Of a stretch of 64,000 nucleotides of DNA, positions 26,354 to 35,999 are shown piece after piece. Source of the stretch: Achromobacter animicus. GTDB taxonomy: Bacteria > Pseudomonadota > Gammaproteobacteria > Burkholderiales > Burkholderiaceae_B. Each line of letters begins with the position of its first letter. Position 1 is the stretch's first letter. The stretch is from NCBI RefSeq assembly GCF_902859585.1, contig NZ_CADIJM010000001.1:744001-808000 (forward strand), given 5' to 3'. The notes under the pieces were generated by a model. It had not been told where the DNA came from and did no database searches. It was given only the letters and a program-made list of their open reading frames with translations. A program made the translations under genes and the position numbers.

Positions 26354-27096
26354 AGCGGCTCTGCCCAGGTGCGGATCTCGTCAAGCTGGCTGTGCTGGGT
26401 CAGGTCCAGACGCAACGGGGTGACGGACACGATGCCCTGCTCGACGGCGTGAAAGTCCGTGCCGGGCGTGGCGTCGGCGGCCAGTCCGACCGGTCCGATC
26501 CAGTAGACCGTGTCGCCATAGGGCGTGGTGGTGCGCACGACGGGCTGCGACGGATGCCGCTTGCCCAGCCGCGTGACCGCAAACCCGTGCATGTCTTCAA
26601 AACGGCGGCTCGGGATATTGACGTTGAGCAGCACCGGCGCCGCGAGCGGCTGGGCCAGATGGCGCTCGACGACCAGGCGGGCGGCGCGCGCGGCCGAGTC
26701 GATGTGCTCCCAGCCCTTTTCCGCCAGCGAGAACGCGATGGCGGGGATGCCGAACAGATACCCTTCGCTGGCGGCGGCGACGGTGCCCGAATAGAGGGTG
26801 TCATCGCCCATGTTGGCGCCGTTGTTGATGCCCGACACGACCAGGTCGGGGCGCGTATCCATCAGGCCGGTCAGCGCGACGTGCACGCAATCGGACGGCG
26901 TGCCGTTGACCGCGATGAAGCCGTTTGAAGCGGTGCGCACCGACAGCGGCCGGTTCAGCGTGAGCGAGTTGGAGGCGCCGCTGTGGTTGGTCTCGGGCGC
27001 GACGACGGTCAGATCGCCCAGCCCTTCCAGCGCGGCGACCAGCGCTTCCAGGCCAGGGGCCGAATAGCCATCATCGTTCGAAACCAGAATTCGCAT
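26338..27096 (-). CDS. surE: 5'-nucleotidase/exopolyphosphatase SurE
   Basis: The 252-residue protein starts at [15 protein letters not shown], the exact family N-terminus, with metal ligands Asp8 and Asp9. NHSGASNS and [20 protein letters not shown] complete the active site. SurE dephosphorylates nucleoside monophosphates and is linked with stationary-phase survival. It heads the surE-pcm-nlpD-exonuclease operon and is divergent from plsY with a 94-bp gap. Confidence 0.97.
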   Translation of the reverse strand: MRILVSNDDGYSAPGLEALVAALEGLGDLTVVAPETNHSGASNSLTLNRPLSVRTASNGFIAVNGTPSDCVHVALTGLMDTRPDLVVSGINNGANMGDDTLYSGTVAAASEGYLFGIPAIAFSLAEKGWEHIDSAARAARLVVERHLAQPLAAPVLLNVNIPSRRFEDMHGFAVTRLGKRHPSQPVVRTTTPYGDTVYWIGPVGLAADATPGTDFHAVEQGIVSVTPLRLDLTQHSQLDEIRTWAEPLCANA

Positions 27097-27190
27097 TGTG
27101 CATCCGAAAGAAAATAAAACGCGGGTGACGTGGCGGATTGTACCCGCGGTAGAATCCGCAGCCACTACTACAACAACGGACTCCCCTTCC

Positions 27191-27829
27191 ATGGCGATAA
27201 CCGAACCCTCCCTGGCATTTACCGTCGCGCTCGTCGTGCTGGCCTACCTGATCGGCTCCGTGCCCTTCGCCGTGGTGGTCAGCAAGCTGATGGGTCTGCA
27301 AGACCCCCGCAGCTATGGGTCCAAGAACCCCGGAGCAACCAACGTGCTGCGCACCGGCAACAAGACCGCCGCCGCGCTGACGCTATTGGGGGACGCCGCC
27401 AAGGGATGGTTCGCGATCTGGCTGGCCGAGAAGCTGGCGCCCGGCATCGGCCCCGTCGCCCTCGCCTGCGTGGCGCTGGCCGCCTTCATCGGCCACCTCT
27501 ACCCCGTGTTCCTGGGTTTCAAGGGCGGCAAGGGCGTGGCGACCGCGCTGGGCGTGCTGGTGGCCATCCAGCCCTGGCTGGCCGTCGCCACCGCAGCAAC
27601 CTGGCTGATCATCGCCATTTTCTTCCGCTATTCGTCGCTGGCTTCGCTGGTGGCCGCGTTCTTCGCCCCCGTGTACTACGTGTTCGGGTCCGGGCTGGCC
27701 TGGCAGGCGCAGCCGGCGCTGGGCGTGGCGCTGGCGATCATCGGCATCCTGCTGTTCTACCGTCACCGCGCCAATATCGCCCGGCTGATCCAGGGCACCG
27801 AAAGCCGGATCGGCAGCAAGAAGAAGTAA
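27191..27829 (+). CDS. plsY: Glycerol-3-phosphate acyltransferase PlsY
   Basis: A 212-residue membrane protein with about five helices and the three PlsY motifs: [15 protein letters not shown] (around 40-55), [18 protein letters not shown] (around 105-122) and a C-terminal [15 protein letters not shown]. It transfers the acyl group of acylphosphate to glycerol-3-phosphate, the first step of phospholipid synthesis. The ATG at 27191 is the family start. A TAGAAT -10-like element lies about 40 bp upstream. It is divergent from surE and ends at a clear terminator. Confidence 0.97.
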   Translation: MAITEPSLAFTVALVVLAYLIGSVPFAVVVSKLMGLQDPRSYGSKNPGATNVLRTGNKTAAALTLLGDAAKGWFAIWLAEKLAPGIGPVALACVALAAFIGHLYPVFLGFKGGKGVATALGVLVAIQPWLAVATAATWLIIAIFFRYSSLASLVAAFFAPVYYVFGSGLAWQAQPALGVALAIIGILLFYRHRANIARLIQGTESRIGSKKK

Positions 27830-27866
27830 TCCCCCCGCGATGGGCGGATCAGATGGGTGAAACAAG

Positions 27867-27890
27867 CGGGCGGCCTGGCCGCCCGTTTTT
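27867..27890 (+). terminator. Terminator after plsY
   Basis: CGGGCGGCC-T-GGCCGCCCG, a 9-bp stem, is followed by TTTTT. It lies between the convergent plsY and tsaD genes. Confidence 0.9.
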
Positions 27891-27894
27891 CATT

Positions 27895-28926
27895 TCAGGC
27901 GATATCGGCCAGATCCCAGCGCGGCTTGACCGTGAAGCTATGGGCGCTGGCGTCCAGCGTGGCCAATCCGGCCTTCACCCGTTCGGCGGCCGCGAACGCG
28001 ATCATGGCGCCGTTGTCGGTGCACAGTTCCAGCGGCGGGAAGTATGCGCGGGCCTTGAGCGGCTTGAGCGCGGCATCGAGCTTGGCGCGCAGAAGCTGGT
28101 TGGCCCCCACGCCGCCGGCCACGACCAGGCGGCGCAGGCCGGTCTGTTTAAGCGCGCGGATGGACTTGGCCGCCAGCACCTCGACGATGGCCGCCTGCGT
28201 GGCGGCGGCAAGGTCAGCGCGGGTCTGTTCGTCCAGGCCGCCATTCTGTTCGGCCGCCTTGACTCGGGTCAGCACGGCGGTTTTCAAGCCGCTGAAACTG
28301 AAGTCCAGGTCACCGCTGTGCAACATGGGGCGCGGCAGGTCGAAGCGCGAGGCGTCGCCGCTGCCGGCCAGCCGGGACAGCGCGGGTCCACCCGGGTAGC
28401 CCAGGCCCATGAGCTTGGCGGATTTGTCGAAGGCCTCGCCCGCGGCGTCGTCCAGGGTTTCGCCCAGCAGCTCGTAGCGACCCACGCCGTCCACGCGCAT
28501 GAGCTGGGAATGGCCGCCTGAGACCAGCAAGGCAATGAAGGGAAACTCGGGCCGGGGATCGGCCAGCATCGGCGACAGCAGATGGCCTTCGAGGTGATGG
28601 ATGCCGATGGCAGGCAGGCCGCGCGACCAGGCGAACGACTGCGCCACGCTGGCGCCGACCAGCAAGGCGCCGGCAAGACCGGGCCCGGCCGTATAGGCCA
28701 CGGCGCCGATGTCGGACATCTGCAGACCCGCGTCCTGCAGCACCTGGCGGGTCAGCGGCACCACGCGGCGGATGTGGTCGCGCGAGGCAAGTTCCGGCAC
28801 CACGCCCCCGTATTCCTGGTGCATGGCGATCTGGGTATGCAGCGCGTGCGCAAGCAGGCCGCGTTCCGTACAGACGGCTGCGACGCCGGTTTCGTCGCAG
28901 GAGCTTTCAAAGCCGAGAATGATCAT
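27895..28926 (-). CDS. tsaD: tRNA N6-adenosine threonylcarbamoyltransferase TsaD
   Basis: The 343-residue protein starts at [16 protein letters not shown], the TsaD N-terminus. Other marks are [16 protein letters not shown] (metal-binding His), [30 protein letters not shown] and [12 protein letters not shown] (ATP binding). With TsaB, TsaC and TsaE it makes the t6A37 modification of ANN-decoding tRNAs, an essential step. It is divergent from the purine permease gene. The coding frame runs further upstream, but nothing there resembles the family. Confidence 0.97.
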   Translation of the reverse strand: MIILGFESSCDETGVAAVCTERGLLAHALHTQIAMHQEYGGVVPELASRDHIRRVVPLTRQVLQDAGLQMSDIGAVAYTAGPGLAGALLVGASVAQSFAWSRGLPAIGIHHLEGHLLSPMLADPRPEFPFIALLVSGGHSQLMRVDGVGRYELLGETLDDAAGEAFDKSAKLMGLGYPGGPALSRLAGSGDASRFDLPRPMLHSGDLDFSFSGLKTAVLTRVKAAEQNGGLDEQTRADLAAATQAAIVEVLAAKSIRALKQTGLRRLVVAGGVGANQLLRAKLDAALKPLKARAYFPPLELCTDNGAMIAFAAAERVKAGLATLDASAHSFTVKPRWDLADIA

Positions 28927-29036
28927 GGCGGCAGAGTTTACAACTGATGCGAAAATACGCGGGTTCTTGACTGGGACGGGGCTTTCCGCCCCGCCCGCCA
29001 CAACCTGATAATCCTGCAAAAACCCTGGGGACTCGA

Positions 29037-30329
29037 ATGCTGGAGAAGCTATTCAAGCTGCGCGAGCACGGCACGACCGCAAGAACGGAAGTCGTGGCCG
29101 GCCTGACGACATTCCTGACGATGTCGTACATCATCTTCGTCAATCCTGACATCCTGTCCTCGACGGGCATGGACCGCGACGCGGTCTTTGTTGCCACCTG
29201 CCTGGCCGCCGCGCTGGGCTCGCTGGTGATGGCGTTCATCGCCAATTGGCCCATCGGCATGGCGCCCGGCATGGGGTTGAACGCCTTCTTTGCCTTCACC
29301 GTGGTCAAGACCATGGGCTACACCTGGGAGCAGGCGCTGGGTGCGGTGTTCATCTCGGGCATCATCTTTCTGTTCCTGACGATATCCGGCATCCGGGTCT
29401 GGCTGGTCAAGGGCATCCCGCATTCACTGCGCAGTGCCATTGCGGCCGGCATCGGGCTGTTTCTGGCCATTATCGCGCTGTCCAGCGCGGGCATCGTGGT
29501 CGCCCATCCGGCCACCAAGGTCACGCTGGGCAACCTCACCACGCACGGTCCGCTCTTCGCCATCCTGGGCTTTTTCGTGATCGCGTCGCTGGATGCGCTG
29601 CGCGTGCGTGGCGCCATCCTGATCGGCATCATCGTCGTCACGGTGCTGTCGATGGTGATGGGCTACAACGAGTTCAAGGGCATCTTTTCGGCGCCGCCCA
29701 GCTTGTCGCCTACCCTCTTCAAGCTGGACATCATGGGCGCGCTGCATTCCGGCTTCGTGCACGTGATTCTGGTGTTCGTGCTGGTCGAAGTGTTTGACGC
29801 CACCGGCACGCTGGTGGGCGTAGCCAAGCGCGCGGGCCTGGTGCCTGATGACCGGCCCAATCGCCTGGGCCGCGCGCTGTTCGCGGACAGCACCGCCATC
29901 GTGGCCGGTTCGATGCTGGGCACCAGCAGCACCACCGCCTACGTCGAAAGCGCCTCCGGCGTGCAGGCTGGCGGACGCACCGGCATGACTGCACTGATCG
30001 TGGGCCTGCTGTTCCTGGCCGCGCTGTTCATCTCGCCGCTGGCGGGCGCCGTGCCGGCCTACGCCACCGCACCCGCCCTGCTCTACGTCGCCGGCCTGAT
30101 GATGCGCGAGCTCATCGACATCGACTGGAACGACGTCTGCGAAGCCACGCCGGCCGCGTTGACCGCGCTGGTCATGCCGTTCACGTACTCGATCGCCAAC
30201 GGCATTGCCTTCGGCTTCATCAGCTACGTGGTGCTCAAGACCGCCACGGGCAAGATGCGCGACGTGCACCCGGCCACGTGGCTCGTGGCCGTGCTGTTCG
30301 TGATCCGCTACGCGTTCTTCCCTGAATAG
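29037..30329 (+). CDS. NCS2 family purine permease (adenine/guanine/hypoxanthine type)
   Basis: A 430-residue transporter with about 13 helices. It matches the AzgA/GhxP branch of the NCS2 family: the N-terminal [41 protein letters not shown] (around 70-90), and [19 protein letters not shown] (around 290-310), which forms the substrate site. It is a proton-coupled importer of purine bases. GGGGA before the ATG supports the start. It is monocistronic with a terminator; no PurR-type or riboswitch element was recognised in the 110-bp upstream gap. Confidence 0.94.
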   Translation: MLEKLFKLREHGTTARTEVVAGLTTFLTMSYIIFVNPDILSSTGMDRDAVFVATCLAAALGSLVMAFIANWPIGMAPGMGLNAFFAFTVVKTMGYTWEQALGAVFISGIIFLFLTISGIRVWLVKGIPHSLRSAIAAGIGLFLAIIALSSAGIVVAHPATKVTLGNLTTHGPLFAILGFFVIASLDALRVRGAILIGIIVVTVLSMVMGYNEFKGIFSAPPSLSPTLFKLDIMGALHSGFVHVILVFVLVEVFDATGTLVGVAKRAGLVPDDRPNRLGRALFADSTAIVAGSMLGTSSTTAYVESASGVQAGGRTGMTALIVGLLFLAALFISPLAGAVPAYATAPALLYVAGLMMRELIDIDWNDVCEATPAALTALVMPFTYSIANGIAFGFISYVVLKTATGKMRDVHPATWLVAVLFVIRYAFFPE

Positions 30330-30354
30330 TCAGGCTGACACGCTGTTCGCCCAG

Positions 30355-30388
30355 AACCGCCGCAGGCCATGCCTTGCGGCGGTTTTTT
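30355..30388 (+). terminator. Terminator after the purine permease gene
   Basis: AACCGCCGCAGGC pairs with GCCTTGCGGCGGTT (one bulge) around CAT, followed by TTTTTT. The T-run touches the stop codon of the convergent VOC gene. Confidence 0.92.
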
Positions 30389-30744
30389 CATTTGGCGGCC
30401 GTCCACACCGCCAGTTCGTAGCCGTCGAGGTCCGTGAAATGGAAGCGGCTGCCGCCCGGAAACGTGAACTCGTCGCGGCTGATGCGACCGCCCGCGGCCG
30501 TGATGCGTTGCCGGGTTGCGGCCAGGTCGTCGCCGTACAGGATCACAAGCGGACCGCCCGGCCGCACCGCTTCACCCGTCGTGAAGCCGCCAGTCAGCCG
30601 GCCATCGGTGAATTCCGAATACGTGGGACCGTAGTCCGTGAACGTCCATCCGAAGACCTCGCCATAGAAGCGCTTGCTGCGCGCGATGTCCGCGACGTTG
30701 AATTCGATGTTGTCGATGCGGTTGTTCTGGCCGCTGGCGCCCAT
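30388..30744 (-). CDS. VOC superfamily protein (glyoxalase/dioxygenase fold)
   Basis: A 118-residue protein starting at MGASGQNNRIDNIEFNVAD, with AGGAG six bases upstream. Two babbb modules are visible, ending in ...GSRFHFTDLDGYELAVWTA, the usual VOC C-terminus. The first metal position, normally His, is occupied by Glu or Asn in NIEFNV, so metal binding may be incomplete. The family includes glyoxalase I, dioxygenases and resistance proteins; the function here cannot be assigned. It is convergent with the purine permease gene. Confidence 0.85.
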   Translation of the reverse strand: MGASGQNNRIDNIEFNVADIARSKRFYGEVFGWTFTDYGPTYSEFTDGRLTGGFTTGEAVRPGGPLVILYGDDLAATRQRITAAGGRISRDEFTFPGGSRFHFTDLDGYELAVWTAAK

Positions 30745-30895
30745 GCGCGTCTCCTTTGGTTGAATGGCAAGTGTTGAATGGCAAATGCGCGGCCATTCCA
30801 GGCCGCGTTCGTGCTTGCTATTGTAGGGATCGGAAAAATCAATCAACCCGGCCAAGGGCATGGTTGCTGGCGGGCGCGGTTGAATTCGCCGATAC

Positions 30896-30923
30896 ACTCC
30901 CCATGTAGATCAGCATATGGAGT
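30896..30923. promoter_or_regulatory. 28-bp phased dyad upstream of the luciferase-like monooxygenase gene
   Basis: ACTCC-cc-ATG-ta-GATC-ag-CAT-at-GGAGT is two-fold symmetric at 20 of 28 positions, with paired blocks separated by two-base gaps. It lies 68 bp before the monooxygenase start, where an operator would be expected. Size and symmetry suit a homodimeric repressor such as HxlR, MarR or TetR types. No such regulator gene is adjacent. Confidence 0.6.
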
Positions 30924-30990
30924 ACATTTTGCGCCCTTCCCCTTTCATTTCCGCGCTGCCGGCCTGTCATGACGCAGCGGAGGCGCACGC

Positions 30991-32013
30991 ATGAGCGCCC
31001 TGGCGAATATCCCCTTTTCCGTGCTGGACCTGGCCCCCATTGTGCAGGGCCGCGATGCCGCAGACGCGTTCCGCAATACGGTCGCGCTGGCGCAGCATGT
31101 CGAGCAACTGGGCTACAACCGCTTCTGGTTGGCCGAGCACCACAACATCAATGGCATCGCCAGCAGCGCCACGGCTGTGCTGATCGGCCATGTGGCCGGC
31201 CACACGCGCACGCTGCGCGTCGGCTCGGGCGGCGTCATGCTGCCCAACCACGCGCCGCTGATCATCGCCGAACAGTTCGGCACGCTCGAGACCCTGTACC
31301 CCGGCCGCATCGACCTGGGCCTGGGCCGCGCACCCGGCAGCGACGGCGCCACGCAACAGGCGCTGCGCCGCAGCCCGCGCAGCGGTCTTGAGTTCCCGGC
31401 CCTGGTGGAGGAACTGCGCGGCTTTCTGGCCCCCTCGCGCCCCGGCCAGCCCGTGCGCGCCATCCCCGGTGAAGGCCTGGATGTGCCGATCTGGCTGCTG
31501 GGTTCCAGTGACTTCAGCGCGCGCATGGCGGCTGAACTTGGCCTGCCCTTCTCGTTTGCCGGGCATTTCTCGCCGGAAGGCATGGCCGCGATGCGCTTGT
31601 ACCGTCACTTGTTCAAGCCTTCCGAGACGCTGGCGCGCCCCTATTCGATGATCGGCGTGCCCGTCATTGCCGCCGAAACCGACGAGGCCGCGCGCTTCCA
31701 GTCGACCACGCAGCAACTGAAATTCCTGTCGCTCGTGCGCGGCCATCGCCTGCAATTGCAGCCGCCGGTCGAAAGCATGGATGGCGTATGGAACGAATGG
31801 GAGCGCGAAGCGGTCAATCAACGATTGGGCGCTTCGATCGTGGGCGGCCCGGACACCGTCAAGCGGGAACTCGAAGCCCTGGTCGCGGAAACCCAGGCCG
31901 ACGAGGTCATGATCGTGTCCGACTTCTACGACATCGCAGACCGCCTGCGTTCTTTCGAGATCGTCGCCTCGCTGAAAAATGGCGCAGGCGTCTCCACGAA
32001 ATCGGCGGCCTGA
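30991..32013 (+). CDS. Luciferase-like (LLM class) flavin-dependent monooxygenase
   Basis: The 340-residue protein has the bacterial luciferase fold: [30 protein letters not shown] (around 35-53), [22 protein letters not shown] (around 78-100), [14 protein letters not shown] and the C-terminal [17 protein letters not shown]. It belongs to the YhbW-like subgroup that uses reduced flavin supplied by a separate reductase. GGAGG before the ATG supports the start. A thioredoxin gene follows 166 bp downstream on the same strand. The substrate is unknown; the upstream dyad suggests inducible control. Confidence 0.92.
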   Translation: MSALANIPFSVLDLAPIVQGRDAADAFRNTVALAQHVEQLGYNRFWLAEHHNINGIASSATAVLIGHVAGHTRTLRVGSGGVMLPNHAPLIIAEQFGTLETLYPGRIDLGLGRAPGSDGATQQALRRSPRSGLEFPALVEELRGFLAPSRPGQPVRAIPGEGLDVPIWLLGSSDFSARMAAELGLPFSFAGHFSPEGMAAMRLYRHLFKPSETLARPYSMIGVPVIAAETDEAARFQSTTQQLKFLSLVRGHRLQLQPPVESMDGVWNEWEREAVNQRLGASIVGGPDTVKRELEALVAETQADEVMIVSDFYDIADRLRSFEIVASLKNGAGVSTKSAA

Positions 32014-32179
32014 GGGCCGTATTCTGCGCCATTGACGGCGCCAACCATTGCGACGCGGCCTGGACCGGCTCTACTATGGGCTTTCAAGGCCTGGCAATAC
32101 GCGTCGCCGCATCAGCGCCGGGGCAGGCCCCCGGTGTCTCCGCCACCGCTTTTCGCCGCCCACGCGGCAAGGATTTCTT

Positions 32180-32554
32180 ATGAGTATTGTTGAACTCACC
32201 AAAGACAGCTTCCAGGAAGCCATCACGCCCGACGGCACCCTCATCGTCGACTTCTGGGCGCCCTGGTGCGGCCCGTGCCGTGGTTTCGCGCCGGTATTTG
32301 AACAGGCCGCCACCGAGCATCCGGACGTCACGTTCGCCAAGGTGAATACCGACGTCGAGCAGGAACTGGCCGGCGCGCTGGGCATCCGCTCGATTCCGAC
32401 GCTGATGGTCTTCCGCGAAAAGGTCCTGCTGTTCTCGCAACCCGGCGCCTTGTCCGGCGGTCAGTTGAACGAACTGCTCGCCAAGATCAAGGAAGTGGAC
32501 ATGGAAAAGGTCCACCAGGAAATCGCCGCGGCGCAAGACAGCCAGGACGCGTAA
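32180..32554 (+). CDS. Thioredoxin family protein (WCGPC)
   Basis: A 124-residue protein starting at MSIVELTKDSFQEAI. It has the classical active site WAPWCGPCRGFAP (Cys around 34 and 37) and the cis-Pro loop SIPTLMVF. It lacks a signal peptide, so it should work in the cytoplasm as a disulfide reductant. The C-terminus extends about 15 residues beyond ordinary thioredoxin in a charged helix (KVHQEIAAAQDSQDA). It is followed by a terminator. Confidence 0.93.
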   Translation: MSIVELTKDSFQEAITPDGTLIVDFWAPWCGPCRGFAPVFEQAATEHPDVTFAKVNTDVEQELAGALGIRSIPTLMVFREKVLLFSQPGALSGGQLNELLAKIKEVDMEKVHQEIAAAQDSQDA

Positions 32555-32560
32555 AACCGC

Positions 32561-32589
32561 AAGGGGCCCGGATCGGGCCCCTTCCTTTT
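32561..32589 (+). terminator. Terminator after the thioredoxin gene
   Basis: AAGGGGCCCG-GAT-CGGGCCCCTT is a 10-bp stem followed by CCTTTT. Confidence 0.88.
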
Positions 32590-32650
32590 GCACCGGGACA
32601 TTTGCTTCCCGGACGCCGCTGCGCGGCAGGCCGGTGCGGACGCTGGCTGG

Positions 32651-33247
32651 CTACAAAACGACTTCCCACGCGGACCGGCCGCGCGTGATGTTCGCCGCAG
32701 TGACTCCCAATTCAGTCAGCACCACACGCGGCACCGTGAACGTGAGCGTGACGCCGTCCGCGTTGTAGTCTTCCTGCAAGATGGCGGCGCCTGCCTGGGC
32801 CAACCGCGATTTCAACAGCGCCATCTCGCCGAATCCGCATGCGCAGCGCACCATTGCCATGTCGACGATTTCCGTGCGCTCCCCCAGCCGCAGGCAATTG
32901 GCTGCGCATCCGCCGTAAGCGCGCACCAGTCCGCCCGCGCCGAGCTTGATTCCCCCGTACCAGCGCACGACCAATACCGCCACGCGGTCCATGTCCTGGC
33001 CTTCGATGGCCTGCAGGATCGGCCTGCCCGCGGTGCCGCCGGGTTCGCCATCATCATTGAAGCGGTATTCCTGTCCGATGCGGTAGGCCCAGCAGTTGTG
33101 CGTGGCCTCGGGGTCGCTGTGCTCGGCAAAGAAGCGCATGGCGTCGTCGATCGTGGCGACCGGCGCGGCATACGCGGCAAAGCGGCTTTTCTTGATGTCT
33201 TCCTGGTAGGTGCAGGGAGCGGTCAGCGTGTGCGTCATGCCCGGCAT
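32651..33247 (-). CDS. yigZ: YigZ/IMPACT family protein
   Basis: A 198-residue protein with the N-terminal UPF0029 domain: KKSRFAAYAAPV, DPEATHNCWAYRIG, DDGEPGGTAGRPIL and VVRWYGGIKLGAGGLVRAYG (to about residue 120), then a small ferredoxin-like C-terminal domain. The family resembles eukaryotic IMPACT, which regulates Gcn2, but the bacterial role is unclear. Two ATG codons (33247 and 33238) are possible and neither has a strong ribosome site. It follows the ABC operon on the same strand after a 99-bp gap that holds a tandem repeat. Confidence 0.9.
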   Translation of the reverse strand: MPGMTHTLTAPCTYQEDIKKSRFAAYAAPVATIDDAMRFFAEHSDPEATHNCWAYRIGQEYRFNDDGEPGGTAGRPILQAIEGQDMDRVAVLVVRWYGGIKLGAGGLVRAYGGCAANCLRLGERTEIVDMAMVRCACGFGEMALLKSRLAQAGAAILQEDYNADGVTLTFTVPRVVLTELGVTAANITRGRSAWEVVL

Positions 33248-33270
33248 TGTAAGTGCGCGGATCGGCAGGC

Positions 33271-33328
33271 GATGCGGCCTGCGCGGCCCGGCCTGCTCGG
33301 ATGCGGCCTGCGCGGCCCGGCCTGCGCG
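33271..33328. repeat. 29-bp tandem duplication
   Basis: Two adjacent copies (33271-33299 and 33300-33328) beginning GATGCGGCCTGCGCGGCCCG differ at one base. They fill most of the gap between yigZ and the second substrate-binding protein gene. The repeat looks like a recent slippage or duplication event. Confidence 0.85.
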
Positions 33329-33346
33329 GCGCCGACCGGCCGCGCA

Positions 33347-34153
33347 TCAGCCGTGGCAGTCCGGGACTTCCTGATCCAGATAGACGTCGAAGGCGACGTC
33401 GCGCGCCCATTTCGTGGTCATGGCCTTCCAGGCGCCGGCGCGGTCCCACGCCCGCATCTCTTGCCCGAGCCACGCGCGCGAGGCCTCGTCCTGCGCGCGC
33501 AGCAGCCACACGCGCTCCTGGCGTGCGCCATCCGGCGTCAGCGTCGAGGAGAACTTCTTCCATTCCGGAAAGCGCATCAGCGGCTCCCAGACGGCATCGT
33601 CGACCAAACCGATGTCGCACTCGCCTTCGCGCACGGCGACGAGCGCGTCCGACGGCACGCGATAGGTCTTGACGGTTGCGCCCCAGCTTTGCGCCAGGGC
33701 TTGCGCCTGCGTGGCGGCTTCGGCCATGCAGACGCTGCGACCCTGCACGTCGGCGGGCTTGCGCATCCGCGTGTCGGTGCGGATTACGGCCTTGGGCCGT
33801 GCCGCATAGCCGGTGGCTTGCACCGCGACGGTCTGCGGCTGTCCGTCGCCGCGGTCCGCAAGCACCAGATCCACTTCGCCCGCCTTGAGCGCTTGGTCGG
33901 CGTCAGCGGCCGGCAACTGGACCAGCCGCACGGGCAGCTTCAGGCTGGCGCCCAGCTTGTCGGTGATGGCGGCGTCCAGGCCTTCGGGCGTGCGGATCTT
34001 CGCCCCCGCGACCGGCGGCGGCGCCAGATACGGCACGCCCACGACCAGCTCACCGCGCGCCCGCGCCGCCGGAAAGGTCTCCGGCTGCGCCTGCGCGAAG
34101 CCCGCGAGCAGCAGGCCCGCGGCAAGGACGAATGGACGCATGCGGGACATCAT
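33347..34153 (-). CDS. Second periplasmic substrate-binding protein (SBP_bac_3-like)
   Basis: About 268 residues from MMSRMRPFVLAAGLLLAG; the signal peptide is cut near AQA-QP. The mature part begins ARGELVVGVPYLAPPPVAG and continues with PEGLDAAITDKLGASLKLP and LKAGEVDLVLADRGD, the pattern of family-3 (amino-acid type) binding proteins. Two cysteines, in GRSVCMAEA and EGECDIGL, may form a disulfide. It is the last gene of an SsuABC/TauABC-like operon that already encodes a binding protein of a different fold. The start is uncertain because several ATG codons lie close together and none has a strong ribosome site; coupling to the permease stop 10 bases upstream is likely. Confidence 0.82.
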   Translation of the reverse strand: MMSRMRPFVLAAGLLLAGFAQAQPETFPAARARGELVVGVPYLAPPPVAGAKIRTPEGLDAAITDKLGASLKLPVRLVQLPAADADQALKAGEVDLVLADRGDGQPQTVAVQATGYAARPKAVIRTDTRMRKPADVQGRSVCMAEAATQAQALAQSWGATVKTYRVPSDALVAVREGECDIGLVDDAVWEPLMRFPEWKKFSSTLTPDGARQERVWLLRAQDEASRAWLGQEMRAWDRAGAWKAMTTKWARDVAFDVYLDQEVPDCHG

Positions 34154-34163
34154 GATGACAACG

Positions 34164-34937
34164 TCAGACGTATTGGTAACGCAGCAAACGATGCTTGAGG
34201 TTCTCAAGCACGAACTGGTCGATCAACGCAGCCAGCACGGCGATCACGAGGATGTTGGTCATGACGCCGGTCATGTCCGCGATTTCGCCCGAGTACGCCA
34301 GCGACCGGCCCAGCCCCTTGCCGAAGCCGATCAGCATTTCGGCCGAGATCAGCGCCCGCCAGGCGTTGCCGAACGCCAACTGCGCGCCGGTGATGAGCTC
34401 GGGCATGACCGCCGGCAGATACACCCGCTTGATCAGCCCCCAGCGCGTCGCGCCCATGACGCGCGCCGCCGACACGTGCACGCGCTGCACCGATTCGGTG
34501 GCGTTCATCACGCTGAGCGCGGCCGGGAAGAACGCCGACAGCGCCACGACCACGATGATGGGCGTATTGCCGAAGCCCATCACGATGAGAAACAGCGGCA
34601 CCCACGCGATGGACGGGATCGACTGCAGGATGACGATGGCGCTGCGCAGGACTTCGCGGAAGAAGAACAGCACGGCCGCCACGAGGCCGAAGCCCACGCC
34701 GGCGGCCAGCGCCAGCCCGTAGCCCGCGCCCAACCGTCCCAGCGTGCCCATGAGGCTCTGATGGAACGACTGCTTGCCCAGGTCTTCGAACAGCCGCTCG
34801 ACGACCGCGGGCACGCCCGGCATCAGGAAGTCGGGCAGCGCGAACGCGGCCAGTTGCCACAGCGCCAGAATGAACAGGACGCCCAAAACGCCCGCAAGAT
34901 GCTTGCGGGCGCCGGTCACACGGGTAGATGCGCTCAA
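34164..34937 (-). CDS. ABC transporter permease (SsuC/TauC type)
   Basis: A 257-residue integral membrane protein with about six helices. It has the permease coupling motif around NAWRALISAEMLIGFGKGLG (near 185-210), which docks on the ATPase. FLMPGVPAVVERLFEDL and QSIPSIAWVPLFLIVMGFG are typical of the nitrate, sulfonate and taurine permease family. Its start overlaps the stop of the upstream binding-protein gene by 4 bp. It forms the transmembrane dimer of the importer. Confidence 0.93.
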   Translation of the reverse strand: MSASTRVTGARKHLAGVLGVLFILALWQLAAFALPDFLMPGVPAVVERLFEDLGKQSFHQSLMGTLGRLGAGYGLALAAGVGFGLVAAVLFFFREVLRSAIVILQSIPSIAWVPLFLIVMGFGNTPIIVVVALSAFFPAALSVMNATESVQRVHVSAARVMGATRWGLIKRVYLPAVMPELITGAQLAFGNAWRALISAEMLIGFGKGLGRSLAYSGEIADMTGVMTNILVIAVLAALIDQFVLENLKHRLLRYQYV

Positions 34938-35932
34938 AGCTTGCGAGCCTCTTGCCAGGACAGGTCGACGATGCTGGAGACGTCGTACGGCTTGCCGTCG
35001 CGCGTCTTGAGCGAACCCTGGGCCTGCAGGATGTCAGCGATTTCCTGCATGCGCGCCGTGTCCTTCTCCGTCAGCTTGGGCGTGAACACCTGCGTGCTGA
35101 TGGCCTCGGAAATGACGGTTTCGCGCGGCAGCTCGCCGCGGGTCAGCGTTTTGAGCGTGGGCTCGGCAATGAAGTACGACGCGATCAGCTTGGAAGCCTG
35201 CGCCGGCTCCTTCTGCAGCAGCGTGATGGCCTGGTTCTGGGCGTCCAGCGCCTTCCAGACATCGTCCTTGCGCTTGGCCAGCGTTTCGCCCGAGGTGATG
35301 ACGACCATGCACGGGAACGGCCAGGCCTGCCCCACTTCGTAGATCTGCTTGACCGGCGCGACCAGTTGCGCGATGCGGTCGTAGGGTTCGAACAGAAAGG
35401 CGGCGTCAACACGCTTGCCCACCAGCGACTGCACGGCCACGGCCGGGCTTACGCCCATGACGTTCACGTCGTCGGCAGTCAGGTTGCCCTGCTTGAGCAC
35501 GACGCCCTTCAGGACCACGTCGGCGGTGCTGCCTTCGGCCTGCGAGGCCAGCGTCTTGCCCTTCAGGCCTGCAATGTCCTTGATGCCGGAATCGTCACGC
35601 ACGATCAGCGAGTGATAGCCCTGCTGCGCGCCGCCCACCACCTTCAGGTCAGCGCCCTTGGAGGCCCACGCGACCGCGTTGGTGAAGCCGAGCACGCCGA
35701 TGTCGAGCTGGCCGCCGACGATTGCCTTGATGAGATCGGTGCCCGATTTGAATTCGATCAGTTCGGAATCCAGGCCGGCCTTCTTGTAGTAGCCGCCCTC
35801 TTGCGCGACGATCGCCTGCGCGTCGTCCATCACGCGCAGGTAGCCCACGCGGAACTTCTCGGCAGCCATCGCGGGGGCAGCCGCCAGCAGCGCCGCGGCC
35901 AGCGGCAGGGACAACCATTGCTTCAGTTTCAT
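34934..35932 (-). CDS. ABC transporter substrate-binding protein (NitT/TauT/SsuA type)
   Basis: The 332-residue protein starts at MKLKQWLSLPLAAALLAAA; the signal peptide ends AMA-AE. The mature start, FRVGYLRVMDDAQAIVAQEGGYYKKAGLD, and the segment FKSGTDLIKAIVGGQLDIG are the core of SsuA/TauA-like proteins (PF09084 from memory). It captures the ligand for the SsuC-like permease and ATPase. A sulfonate, taurine or related organic anion is likely, but the pocket residues do not allow a choice. GGAG nine bases upstream supports the start. Confidence 0.92.
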   Translation of the reverse strand: MKLKQWLSLPLAAALLAAAPAMAAEKFRVGYLRVMDDAQAIVAQEGGYYKKAGLDSELIEFKSGTDLIKAIVGGQLDIGVLGFTNAVAWASKGADLKVVGGAQQGYHSLIVRDDSGIKDIAGLKGKTLASQAEGSTADVVLKGVVLKQGNLTADDVNVMGVSPAVAVQSLVGKRVDAAFLFEPYDRIAQLVAPVKQIYEVGQAWPFPCMVVITSGETLAKRKDDVWKALDAQNQAITLLQKEPAQASKLIASYFIAEPTLKTLTRGELPRETVISEAISTQVFTPKLTEKDTARMQEIADILQAQGSLKTRDGKPYDVSSIVDLSWQEARKL

Positions 35933-35999
35933 TAGAAGAGCTCCAGGAAATTCGATAAGCGGCCGCGCCCGGGCGGCCGTGGGTATTTGGGGAAGAAGG

